Assembly (NCBI RefSeq): GCF_030272615.1
Contig: NC_081406.1
Span: 243,033,218 to 243,097,217 of the forward strand
Origin: Cryptomeria japonica
Lineage: Eukaryota > Streptophyta > Pinopsida > Cupressales > Cupressaceae
Direction: 5' to 3'
Length of the DNA: 64,000 nt
The translations under genes were made by a program, and so were the position numbers. Every line of letters starts with the position of its first letter. The stretch's first letter is position 1. The notes under the pieces were generated by a model, which had not been told where the DNA came from, did no database searches, and was given only the letters and a program-made list of their open reading frames with translations. This document shows, in pieces, positions 25,501 through 36,175 of this stretch.

Positions 25501-25741
25501 AGATTGCAGTAACAAAACATGGCCATCTTGTCCATGATAGTGCTCGTTTGAAAGGTGGATTTTCATTCTTATGGAGACCCTTGGAGTTTTATTTTCTATT
25601 AGAAGGGAAAGACATATGTGTCACGTCCTTGAATGGCTATATGAAAAGATGATTACAAAGGCAAATGGAGCAGACAAAGATGGAGAAGTGTACTTTAGCA
25701 AGATCCATAACTTTAATGTTATAATGTTTCAAGTTGTTCTT

Positions 25742-26345
25742 TGTAAAAGTGACCTAAGTCACTTATTGTAATTAAAGTTAGAATTTGGGCTTTTCTTTTG
25801 TGAAAGTTAGGTCAATCCTAACTTATTTGTAAGGGGTAGTTTTTCTAAGCATTGGATGAGGTGGTTATCCTAAGTTCTCATTTTGGGTAGTTTTTCTAAG
25901 TAGTTATTTCTTCCAAAGTTGAGAAAGTTATTTCAAGTAGTTGAGGAAGTTATAAAGTAGTTATAAAGGTGGTTAGGGTAGTTACCTCAGGTGGTTACGA
26001 CTTCACCTATATATACCTCATTATTATTCAATGTAGGGGATTCCACTTTTTCACAAGCTTTGTATGAGAGACTTGGATAGTATTATTCAAGAAATTAAGC
26101 AATCGAGATCAATTTGGATGTGTGTTCAACTTATTCTCATGGGTTATTATCAATGTTCTTATGTTTGATTGATGATTACCTAATGCTTTCCCTTTAACAT
26201 TGAATGTGAAGAAGTTTATTTCAAGTTGTGGTATCTCAAACTTGATTATATGGGATTTATTTTAATCTAAATTCATACCTTATATGGCGTTCAATCTTTC
26301 TTTATTGTTCGTTCTCTAAATTTTTGAAAAATCCAAATACCCCCA
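25742..26345 (+). repeat. LTR-like block with promoter
   Basis: From TGTAAAAGTGACC to CAAATACCCCCA this 0.6 kb block has LTR architecture: a non-coding U3 with repeated GGTAGTTTTTCTAAG and GTGGTTA pieces, a TATATATA box at 26,008-26,015, and an R/U5-like T-rich end. No internal region follows and no target duplication was found. Both borders are inferred. Confidence 0.35.
26008..26015 (+). promoter_or_regulatory. TATA box in the LTR-like block
   Basis: CACCTATATATACCTCATTA has plant LTR promoter form, about 270 bp from the block's left border. No gene lies directly downstream. Confidence 0.4.
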
Positions 26346-26504
26346 TTATACGAGGGAGCTGCCCCTCTCAAACGCAGAGAAGAATTACCATTTCTTTGTG
26401 ATTCTTCAACTATTGTAAACGCTTTGTTGCTAATTACAAGGCAAAACAGAGTTTTTCAAGAAAGTTTCTTAAAGCAACAAATCTGTTTACCAACAAAACC
26501 TAAC

Positions 26505-28510
26505 CCTAATCATATATCTAATTCTAAGTCTAACCCTAACCTTAACCCTTATCTAATATTAAATCTAACCCCAATTGAATCTAGACACTAACCCTATTTA
26601 AACAATAATGTAACATTGATCCTAATGCTAATTCATCTCTAACGTTAATCCTATCTTTAATTTTAAATTTAAACCTAATCTTAAACCTAATATAACATTA
26701 AATCTAACCCTCATTGACCCTTAATGCTAAACCTATTTAAACCCTAATCTAACATTAACCCTAACCATAATTAATCTCTAACATTAACTCTATTTAAACC
26801 CTAACCATAATTAATCTCTAACCTTAACTCTATTTAAACCCTAACAATATATTAACCCCACCTCAAATATTTTGCTTATAACCATAATTTTACCCTACCC
26901 CTAATTGAGTCCTAGCCTAACTCTTATTGAACCCTAATCCGACATTAACCCTAACCCTAACCTTACTAACCTAATATTAACCCTAATAATATTCAAACCA
27001 TAAACATAATTAAACTTTAATCCTAACCTTATTTTAACCCTAACCCTAACTTTAAGATATCTCTTAAAACCCTAATTAAAGCTCTTATTTCTAATTCTAA
27101 TTCTAACCTTAACAGTTATTGAACTATAACATCAACTCTGTTTGAACCCTAACCATAATTTTACCCTAACCCTAACTAAATCCTGACTTAACTGAATCAG
27201 ATCCCTAATTCTAACACTAATTAAATCCTAACTTTTACACTTCTTAAGCCACAACTCAAGTTGAACACTAACCTTAAGTAATCTTAGCCCTAACCCTTTG
27301 AAGCCTCACCCTAATCTAACAATAATCCAAATCATATCTCTAATTATTATTATAATCCTAACTTTACATTGAATGTAACCCTAATTTAACCGTAATGCTA
27401 ACATTATTTAAACCCTCAACTTGACATTAATCCTAACCCCAATTTAACCCTAACTCTAACTTTAGCTACAATCTAAATTAATCCCCAACCATATTCCTAA
27501 TTCAAACCTTATCATAAATAAATAAAATTCTACTTATTGAATCCTAATCTAACATTAACCTTAATCCTAATTGAATCCTAACCTTAACCTTAACCCTAAT
27601 CTAATATTCACCCTAATGTTATTAAAACTTTATTCATAATATAACCGAGAACCCTAATCCTAACCCTAACTCAAAGATTTCTTCTATAATCCTAATTGAT
27701 ACCTAATTCTATTTAACCCTAGCATAACCTAACATTAACCCTAACACTAACCCTAATTGTAATGGCAATCCTTATTCTAAATCTTAATTAAACCGGAACT
27801 TAACCCTAGTGCAACCTTAATTCTAATTGTAACCTTGATACCAAAGTTTATTCTATAACTTTAACACTAACCCTAGCCCTAACCTAATGATGTAAGGCAT
27901 TAATTAAAACAAGTTTAACAAATGTATTGCTAACCATAACCCTATTTGAACCCTAATGTTAACCTTAACTCTAAATGAACCAACACACAAACCCCAAGTC
28001 TAAACTTGATCCTGATCCTTGAAGCTTTCTCCTAGAATCTTAATCCTAACCCTAACTAAACCTAAACTGGAACCACAACTTTGACCTTGACCTCAAGATT
28101 TATCCTAGAACCCTTTAACTAACTCAACACTAACCATGACCTTTATCAAAACCCCTAACTAACTCAACACTAACCATGACCTTTATCAAAACCCCTAACT
28201 AAACCCTATCTCTAACTTAAACCCTAACCCTAACCCTAATTTAACTCAAACTCTAATCCTAACCCAACACATGCAAGACTTTAAATAATGAGGGTTTGAG
28301 TTAGTATTAGGATTGGGGATATAACATTATGCTTAAGGCCATAATTCTAATTTTTTTTATCATACCCTTAACACTAGCCCTAATTCTAATTTAACCTCTA
28401 TATGTATTCTAATTCTAACAATTTAAATATGACCCTAATATTATTAACCCTAATAGTAACAAGGTAACCTTAATTAAAATCCAACCTTGATCTTAACTCT
28501 AACCCTGATT
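26505..28510 (+). repeat. Degenerate interstitial telomere-like repeat field (CCCTAA)
   Basis: About 2 kb is made mostly of CCCTAA, CTAACC, CCTAAT and ATTAAC variants, with short perfect runs such as CCCTAACCCTAAC. The C-rich strand is the plus strand almost throughout; a short G-rich patch (GAGGGTTTGAG, TTAGGATTGGGG) at about 28,288-28,318 is inverted. The core is a hexamer rather than the usual plant heptamer CCCTAAA. It has no coding potential. Large interstitial telomere-like tracts are known in conifers. Confidence 0.85.
28121..28200 (+). repeat. Perfect 40-bp tandem duplication
   Basis: Bases 28,121-28,160 and 28,161-28,200 are identical. The unit begins AACTCAACACTAACCATGAC and ends ACCCCTAACT. 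Perfect identity inside an otherwise degenerate field implies a recent duplication. Confidence 0.9.
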
Positions 28511-28569
28511 AACCTTAACTTATTTTGTTTTAAATAAAAAGCATTTTCATTTATAAATTAATTGAATTA

Positions 28570-29025
28570 GTAACATATAAATGGTTTTTTAGTTTGTCTA
28601 AATTTTTAATTAAAAATTATATATTATATTTAAAACATTTGCGTATACATTTAACTCAATTTTTTGAATTTAGAAACATTATGTTTTTATGTTTATAATT
28701 TTGAAACATCAAAGTTGTTATTGATTTTTGTCAATATAAAGAAAGAAAGTGTGATTTAAAATACTATATTATTTTTGAAATATCTATGTATGCATGTAAC
28801 ATTCATTTTTTTTAATTTAGAAACATGATATTTTTATTTTTAAAAGTAGGAACATGTGAATGGTTTTTGATTTGTCTAAATTGGAAATTAAAAGTTATAT
28901 ATTATATTTCAAATATTTGTGTATGCATTTAACTTGATTTTTTGAATTTAGAAACATTATGTTTTTATATTTATAATTTCAAAACATCAAAGTTGTTATT
29001 GATTTTTCTAAATTGGAAGTTAAGA
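28570..29025 (+). repeat. Two-copy AT-rich tandem repeat, period about 279 bp
   Basis: Shared pieces recur about 279 bp apart: GTTTGTCTAAATT/ATTTGTCTAAATT, GAATTTAGAAACATTATG, and AAACATCAAAGTTGTTATTG at 28,704 and 28,982. The second copy is incomplete. It lies directly after the telomere-like field. Confidence 0.7.
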
Positions 29026-31225
29026 TTTTTTTGTTTATCAAGGCAATGGTGCAAACTATGTTGTAGTGTATGGAGACTAAATATTAAGTATTATGTTAAT
29101 ATTATATAAGCAATCTTAACATAAACTTATGTTTTTTTTTTTAATTCCAATAAAACATTCTAATTGTCAAAACCTATAAGAGATAGCCTATAGAATTCAT
29201 AGTTTAACCAAATAAAATCTAAAAGAAATTTATTTATCTAATTGACATAAAATATTTATTTTTTTATTTGTAATTGAAAAAACATTCTATTTTAAGAATT
29301 AAATGTATTAAGACAAAAATCAATTGAAAGGAAAAATTAATTTATTAAATTGAAAAAAAAATCTATTTTATTAGTCTTTTTTTAATTAAAAAATATTATA
29401 TTTTAAGAATTAAATGTATTACATGTTAGATTTTTATATTCAAAATTAAAAAACTATATAAAAAAAAAGAACAAAATATTTGTACAACTAATTATAAATA
29501 TCTATGGCCTTTGACCATTCAATAACATCATTAGATATTATTTTTAATAATTAATATAAAACTCCCCCAAATGGCGAATGGAATGATTTTTTCAGCTTAC
29601 CAAATTTTTTCATGGCCCTAAACGAATTAGATGCAAACAATATCTTCCCTTATTAAAATCATCATTTTTTCTTTATCTCTATTCGAATGAATACATTGCA
29701 CATTTTGTTGAAAAAATCCATATCGAAACGTTCTAGATAAAGATTTTGAGCATTTTACAATATGAACAACAATTTTCGTCAACTGTTTTATAGTTGATAT
29801 TCCTCAATCCGCGTTACTTTTTTTATCTTGTTCTTTCATTAATCTTGAAGAAATGGGTTTTTCAAATAATGAATCATCTTCCATTAGGTTATCCCAAGTC
29901 CAATAAGATTGAAGATGGGTCGTTCTCTAATAGGACAAGAAGAGTGAGAAAGAAACCAAATTAATAATTCTTTATGAAAGTAGTGACAAAATCCATATAC
30001 TTAGACATGCCCTTCTTTAATGAAGATTTCAAATAATTTGCGCTTAGCCATGCATGCAATTGCTTCAATTGATATTTCATCTATTTTGCTCATTTATGAA
30101 AATTTACTAGAAACACTTCAAAATTTTTTTATCTAAAGTTAATAACAAAAAGAAAAAAAGCAGGATTGTGATCATAAGGCATGTATTCAACCCAACTTCC
30201 AAGCACAGCAAGTTCATAACAATTTATAACAATTTTCAAAAAGTTTTTAACAAAAACTTCATTTGGAGAAGAGAAATGAAAACTCCATTTACCCTGCTAT
30301 TCTTATTATTCTTAAAGTATTTTTTCCACCAAATCAGCATTCAAATCCTAAGTTGAAAGACTTAATAAACAAATCCTAATTGCCATATTAAAATGCTAAA
30401 AGTTAAGCACAGAGATTACAAATTACTAGGTAAATTTCCAAAAAAAAAATTGTTACCCCAGGAGTGAGGTAAAGTTGCCACTAAGAACCACACACATTTG
30501 GAAATTTGAAAGCACAACTGGCTCAAACATTCCTAATCGGATTTGTTGCCTTCTTCAATTGCCTATTATGGTTGCACTAAATTTATTAAAATCATAAATT
30601 AAAAATAAATCAAATCCAATGTGAAATTTCAAATCCTTTTTTTTCTTTATGAAGTGAAAATTAGAAAAAGTTCAAATCCAATATGAAATCAAATGTTATA
30701 AATATAAACATGCCTATATTTCTACTTTCTTTATTATTAATTTTTTTTTTTTTACATGGAATATGAAATTAGAAACAAAAAATATCGATAATGTTTCTTT
30801 TTTTAATTAACAAATCAGTTGACGGTCAAATGCATGTCAACTTAAATGAGCTTCATTTTTATTGACGAAGAATCTTACATCTGTCTATGAGCCTAATATG
30901 CCTCTCAACGTAATAAATTAAAAAAAATCCAATAGAAATAAACCAATAATTTCCAACAAAAGATTTATATCAATAATATAATATCCTTAGAAAAATTATT
31001 TGTACTACCATTTAATAAATAAACACTCTTATAGAAGATACAATAATCATCTCACTTACCTACCATATATATATAAACATTAAACAAAATATATGGCTCC
31101 ACTAAATTGAGTATGAAGGATAGAATATTTTAAATAATGTGTCATGTTGTTACAAGGTGATAAATCTCATTCATAATTACAAACCCTTGGTAACTAAATA
31201 TGCTTACTATGCTATGACACATAAA
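29026..31225. other. AT-rich stretch without recognised genes
   Basis: Many A/T homopolymer runs and no frame with protein character. Nothing was identified up to the Copia target duplication. Confidence 0.5.
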
Positions 31226-31230
31226 CCCAT

Positions 31231-31586
31231 TTTTGAAATGTGGTGACTGATCAGCAAAGTACTGTACACTCAGCACGTATCCTTGCCGAATATTTTTTCT
31301 TTTGTTGATGAAAACCGACATTGTAATAAAACCCTAAAAAGGTCGACTTTGTTTTTGCCCTAAAAATGCATGTTATAAGCGGTTGGGATGCTTAAGGCAT
31401 TGTAAGGTTGATGTATTGTTTTTGCTGGATAATAAGAAAGATTGGACGGCTGTGTATGGTGGATGTAACCCATTCTTGGTGAACCACGTTAAATCTCTGT
31501 GTTATCTGTGTCCTGTTTTATTTCTTTATCTTTTGTATTTAAATATGCATATAATTGTTGATTCATATTTGCTTGAAATCCTAACA
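31231..31586 (+). repeat. 5' LTR of the Copia element
   Basis: 356 bp, ending CCTAACA and followed by the primer-binding site. The first bases are TTTTGAAATG, against TGTTGAAATG in the 3' LTR. It lacks the GC-rich block found in the 3' LTR. Confidence 0.9.
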
Positions 31587-31587
31587 A

Positions 31588-31600
31588 TTGGTATCAAAGC
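31588..31600 (+). promoter_or_regulatory. Copia primer-binding site
   Basis: TTGGTATCAAAGC lies one base after the 5' LTR. It resembles the TGGTATCAGAGC site complementary to the 3' end of initiator Met-tRNA, the usual primer of plant Copia elements. Confidence 0.8.
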
Positions 31601-31646
31601 GAGGTTTTCTGTAAATTGGCAGGACTCTCAGATTTGAGTGGGAGCA

Positions 31647-34600
31647 ATGGAGGATTCCAAATTCAAGGTCGAAAAGTTTAACGGCTAGAACTACCAGTTA
31701 TGGAAAATGCAGATGGAGGATTACCTGTATCAAAAGGATTTGTGGCGTTCATTGGAGGGAAAGGCAAAGAAAGCGACCACAATGTCAGATGAAGAGTGGG
31801 ACATTTTAGATAGAAAGGCACTGGGATCTATTCAATTGTGTCTTGCACCATCTGTAGCATTCAATATAACAGAAGCAAAAACGATTGTAGATTTGATGGC
31901 AACATTGGCAAAGTTGTATGAGAAACCCTCGGCTTCGAATAAGGTATTTCTTATGAAGCGTTTGTTTAATTTGAAAATGAGTGAGGGAGGATCTGTAGCA
32001 GAGCACTTAAATAAATTTAATACAATTACTAGTCAACTGTCTTCGGTAAAAATTACCTTTGTAGAAGAGGTTAGGGCTCTCTTGATTTTATGTTCTTTGC
32101 CAGAAAGCTGGAATAGCTTGGTTATGGTTGTAAGTAACATTGTCTCTGGTAAAATTTGGTATTTGATGATATTGTTGGTGTTATCCTAAGCGAGGAAATG
32201 CGAAAGAAAAGCACAGGTGAGATTCCAACATCATCGGGTAGTGTTTTGAATGTGGAGAACAGAGGAAGATCAAAGGAAAGAGGAAAAGGCCTTGGGAATG
32301 AGAAGTCACGAGGGAAGTCAAAGAAAGGACGCTCTCAATCTAGAGGAAAGAAAGATTGTTGGTACTGCGGAAAGCCTGGTCATCTAAAGAAAGATTGTTG
32401 GTCTCGAAAAAACAAAGAAGGAGACAAAAATGAAAATGATAGTAAGGAAGCTAATATTGCAAGTAATACTTTACAAGATGCTTTAATCTTATGTTTGGAT
32501 AATGTTAATGATTCCTAGGTGATAGATTCTGGGGCTTCATTTCATGCTACACCCCATAGAAAATATTTTCTAGATTATGTTCAAGGTGATTTTGGACAGG
32601 TATATTTGGGTGATGATGAGCCCTGTCAAATTGTTGGAAAATGAAAGATAAAGATCAAGTTGCAGAATGGAAATGACTGGTTTCTGCAGGAGGTAAGACA
32701 TGTTTCTAATTTAAGAAGAAATTTAATTTCTGCAGGGCAACTAGGTAGTTAAGGTTGCATAGTTACCTTCTTAGACAATATGTGGAAGGTCACTAAAGGA
32801 TCATTAGTGGTAGCTAAAGGTGTGAAGGTAGGCACACTATATCTGTGTACTTGTAACACTTACTCTATCCTAGCTGCTACAAATAAAGTTACTATAGGGA
32901 CAACAACAATAGATGTTGCAAGAACATATTCGATAATGTGGCACCATAGGCTTGGGCACATGAGTGAGAAAGGGATGAAAATCCTTCACTCCAAAAATCT
33001 ATTATCGGGATTAAAGAAGATTGATTTAGAGTTTTGTGAAAACTGTGTTTATGGTAAACAGAAAAGAGTCAGATTTCTCAAAGTTGGGAAAGAGAAGAAG
33101 AGTGAGAAGTTAGAGCTTGTGCATTCAGATGTATGGGGACCAGCTCGGGTATCATCTCTTGGTGGCTCTTGTTATTATGTTATTTTTATTGATGACTCAA
33201 CTAGAAAAACATGGGTATATTTTCTAAAACAAAAATCAGATGTTTTTGAAACTTTTAAGAAATGGAAAGCTTTGGTTGAGAATAAGACAGGAAAAAAGTT
33301 GAAGTGTCTCAGATCGGATAATGGAGGTGAGTATTGCAGCAAAGAATTTGAAGATTACTACTCCTTAAATGGGATTCGAAAGTAGAAGACAGTTCCAGGA
33401 ACTCCACAGGAAAATGGTGTGTCAGAGAGAATGAATAGGATTATCATGGAACGCGCGAGGAGCATGAGATTGCATGCTGGATTGTCCTTACATTTTTGGG
33501 CAGATGTTGTACATACTGTTGTCTATTTGATAAATAGAGGACCTTCAACCCCTTTGGATGGTGGTATTCCAGAGGAGGCATGGACTGGTAAAAAGGTAAA
33601 TTGTTCTTTTTTGAAAACCTTTGGTTGTGAAGCTTTTGTCCATATTGATAAAGAAAACAGAACCAAGCTTGATGCTAAATCTCATAAATGTACCTTCATT
33701 GGATATGGGATAGATGAATATGGCTATCGGTTATGGGATTTTGAAAATAAAAAAATAATTAGAAGTAGAGATGTTATATTCAATGAGAAGGTTATGTATA
33801 AAGAACAGATGCAGGAAAAGAAGCATGAACTAGACAAACAAGAATATGTGGTGTTAGATGAGATTCTTGAAAATGAAATGCCATAGGTACCTGATGCTTA
33901 GCAACAACAGATTGTTTCACAAACTCCTGCAAGTGTTAGACGTTCTACGAGGTCAAGTAGACCCCCTGAAAGATTTTCTCCTTCTTTGTATTCTATTTTA
34001 TTAACTGATTCTGGTGAACCCGAAGAATATGAAGAAGCAATGCAGGTGGATGCCAAACAACAGTGGGAGCTAGGCATGAAAGAGGAGATGGACTCCTTGA
34101 TGAAAAATAAGACTTGGGACTTAGTCCCTTTACCTGCAGAAAAAAAGCTTTGCCTAACAAATGGGTTTATAGGCTGAAGGAGGAGGAAGGAGGTCAAAAA
34201 AGATATAAGGCCAGACTTGTGGTAAAAGGTTTTGCACAGAAAAAGGGTATAGATTATGATGAAATATTTTCTCCAGTTGTAAAAATGACTTCAATTAGAA
34301 CTGTACTTAGTCTTGTGGTTGCAGATGATTTATATCTTGAACAATTAGATGTCAAAACAACTTTTCTCCATGGAGATTTGGAGGAGGAAATTTACATGTT
34401 GCAACCACAAGGATATGAGGTCAAAGGTAAGGAGAACTTGGTGTGCAGGTTGAAGAAAAGTTTGTATGGCCTAAAGCAAGCACCCCGACAGTGGTATTTA
34501 AAATTTGATAGTTTCATGGCTGAACACGGTTATCATAGATGTCATTCTAATCATTGTGTATATTTAAGAGATTGGATAATGGCAGTTATATTATCCTGTT

Positions 34601-35520
34601 GTTTTATGTTGATGACATGCTTGTTGCTGGGTCTAACATGCAACATATAAATGATCTTAAACAGAAATTAGCCAAGTCATTTTCTATGAAGGATTTGGGT
34701 GCAGCTAAGCGAATTCTCGGTATGAGGATTACACAACACAGGAAAAATAGAACCTTGAATTTGTCCCAAAGTGAGTATATAAAGAAGGTGTTGAAAAGAT
34801 TTAACATGCAGAATGCAAAAGCAGTTAGTACACCTTTGGCTAGTCATTTCAAATTGACTAAGGAAATGTGCCCAAAGGCATAGGAAGAGGTTAATAAAAT
34901 GTCTAACATCTCATATTCATTAGTTGTTGGTAGTCTGATGTATGTAATGGTATGCACAAGGCCAGATATTGCACTTGCAGTGGGAGTTGTGAGTAGGTTT
35001 ATGAGAAATCCAGGTATGGAACATTGGAATGTTGTGAATTGGATCCTTCGGTATTTGAAAGGAACCACTACGAAGGCATTATGTTTCAAAGGATCTAATG
35101 CTGCTTTGAGTGGATTGTTGACTCTGATCTAGCAGGTGATATTGATTCACGGAGGAGTACTACAGGGTATGTTTTTACTATAGGGGGAACTGCAGTCAGT
35201 TGGATTTCTAAGCTGCAAAGGTTGTTGCACTTTCAACCACTAAAGCTGAGTATGTTGCTGCTACAAAAGCCAGCAAGGAGATGATTTGGTTACAATGTTT
35301 TCTGGAGGAATTAGGTCAGACGCAGGAGGATCGTCCATTGTATACTGATAGCCAGAGTGCCATTCATCTTGCGAAGAACTCTGCTTTTCATTCAAAGACA
35401 AAGCACATTCAACTCAGGTACCACTTCATCCGGATTGTTTTGGAGGAGGGTCAGTTACGGCTTGAGAAGATTCACACTAGTGAGAATCCTGTCGATATGT
35501 TCACGAAGGCAGTTCCATAG
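31647..35520 (+). pseudogene. Copia gag-pol remains
   Basis: Gag shows LNKFNTITSQL-type capsid sequence and the zinc knuckle CWYCGKPGHLKKDC. Protease keeps IDSGASFHATP. The pre-integrase zinc region reads HHRLGHMSEKGMKIL...CENCVYGKQ. The integrase core shows HSDVWGPA, IFIDDSTRKTW, LRSDNGGEYC and GVSERMNR. RT shows KARLVVKGFAQKKGIDYDE, LDVKTTFLHGDLEEEIYM, LYGLKQAPRQWY and the catalytic YVDDML. RNase H ends with LYTDSQSAIHLAKN. Such enzymes drive element copying in cytoplasmic particles. The frame is broken in several places, so this copy cannot work as a unit. Confidence 0.92.
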
Positions 35521-35689
35521 GAGAAGCTGATTTCTTCATCAATTTCTGTTGGTCTTCTTGATTGATAATTGTGGAATTTATATTAGTCGAGTCCTAGTGT
35601 TTTATCCAGCGGATGTTGCATGTACAGTGGTGTTGTGTAGTATCAGTCTCCAAGTGGGAGATTGTTTGGTGTGGAGCCTGATCAGTTTC

Positions 35690-35701
35690 CAAGTGGGAGA
35701 T
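35690..35701 (+). promoter_or_regulatory. Polypurine tract of the Copia element
   Basis: CAAGTGGGAGATT lies directly before the 3' LTR. The same CCAAGTGGGAGATTGTT occurs 38 bp upstream (35,650-35,667), so the tract is duplicated. Confidence 0.75.
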
Positions 35702-36170
35702 TGTTGAAATGTGGTGACTGATCAACAAAGTATTGTACACTCAGCATGTATCCTTGTCGGGGTCTGGGGTCTGGGGCCAGGCCGGGCTGGGGTTCGGGGG
35801 CGGCAGGCCCTGAGAAAAGTGGGGGTTCGGGGGCAGGTGCCCCCGAGAAAAAAATAATTTGGGTATTTTTTTTTTTGATGATGAAAACCAACATTGTAAT
35901 AAACCCCTAAAAAGGTCGACTTTTTTTTTGCCCTAATAACGCATGTTATAAGCGGCTGGGATGCTTAAGGCATTGTAAGGTTGATGTACTATTTTTGTTG
36001 GATAATAAGAAAGATTGGACGGTTGTGTATGGTGGACATAACCCATTCTAGGTGAACCACGTTAAATCTCTGTGTTATCTATGTCCTGTTTTATTTCTTT
36101 GTCTTTTGTATTTAAATCTGCATATAATTGTTAGTTCATATTTGCTTCGGATCTGCTTGAAACCCTAACA
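35702..36170 (+). repeat. 3' LTR of the Copia element
   Basis: Starts TGTTGAAATGTGG and ends CCTAACA. It is 469 bp, longer than the 5' LTR because of a GC-rich block (35,758-35,868) and a short CGGATCTG-like addition near the end. Confidence 0.9.
35758..35868 (+). repeat. GC-rich block unique to the 3' LTR
   Basis: About 110 bp of G-rich sequence replaces a short AT-rich piece of the 5' LTR. It holds GGGTCTGGGGTCTGGGG and two copies of GGGGTTCGGGGGC, each followed by a GAGAAAA end. The second copy contains the perfect inverted repeat CGGGGGCA/TGCCCCCG (35,828-35,845). The minus-strand proline-rich frame here is a by-product of composition. Confidence 0.8.
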
Positions 36171-36175
36171 CCCAT

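Larger units (their letters stand above)
31231..36170 (+). mobile_element. Ty1/copia LTR retrotransposon with both LTRs
   Basis: Parts in order: 5' LTR (31,231-31,586), primer-binding site (31,588-31,600), gag (about 31,647-32,515), protease (about 32,515-32,760), integrase (about 32,930-33,890), reverse transcriptase (about 34,110-34,850), RNase H (about 35,110-35,520), purine tract, 3' LTR (35,702-36,170). Integrase before RT is the Copia order. A 5-bp target duplication CCCAT (31,226-31,230 and 36,171-36,175) frames it. Structurally complete but broken, with roughly ten breaks. By eye the LTRs differ at about 25 of 350 aligned positions (about 7%), which at slow conifer-like rates suggests tens of millions of years. 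Confidence 0.93.

Noticed and set aside
26505-28510. A true chromosome end
   Set aside because: The repeats are degenerate and flanked on both sides by many kilobases of ordinary sequence.
30168-30356. 62-codon plus-strand frame
   Set aside because: AT-driven composition, no motif, no splice or promoter context.
34604-34807. Minus-strand frames over the Copia RT
   Set aside because: Shadows of the plus-strand pol.
35682-35894. Minus-strand proline-rich frame (GAPAPEPPLFSGPAAPEPQP)
   Set aside because: Product of the G-rich block in the Copia 3' LTR read backwards.
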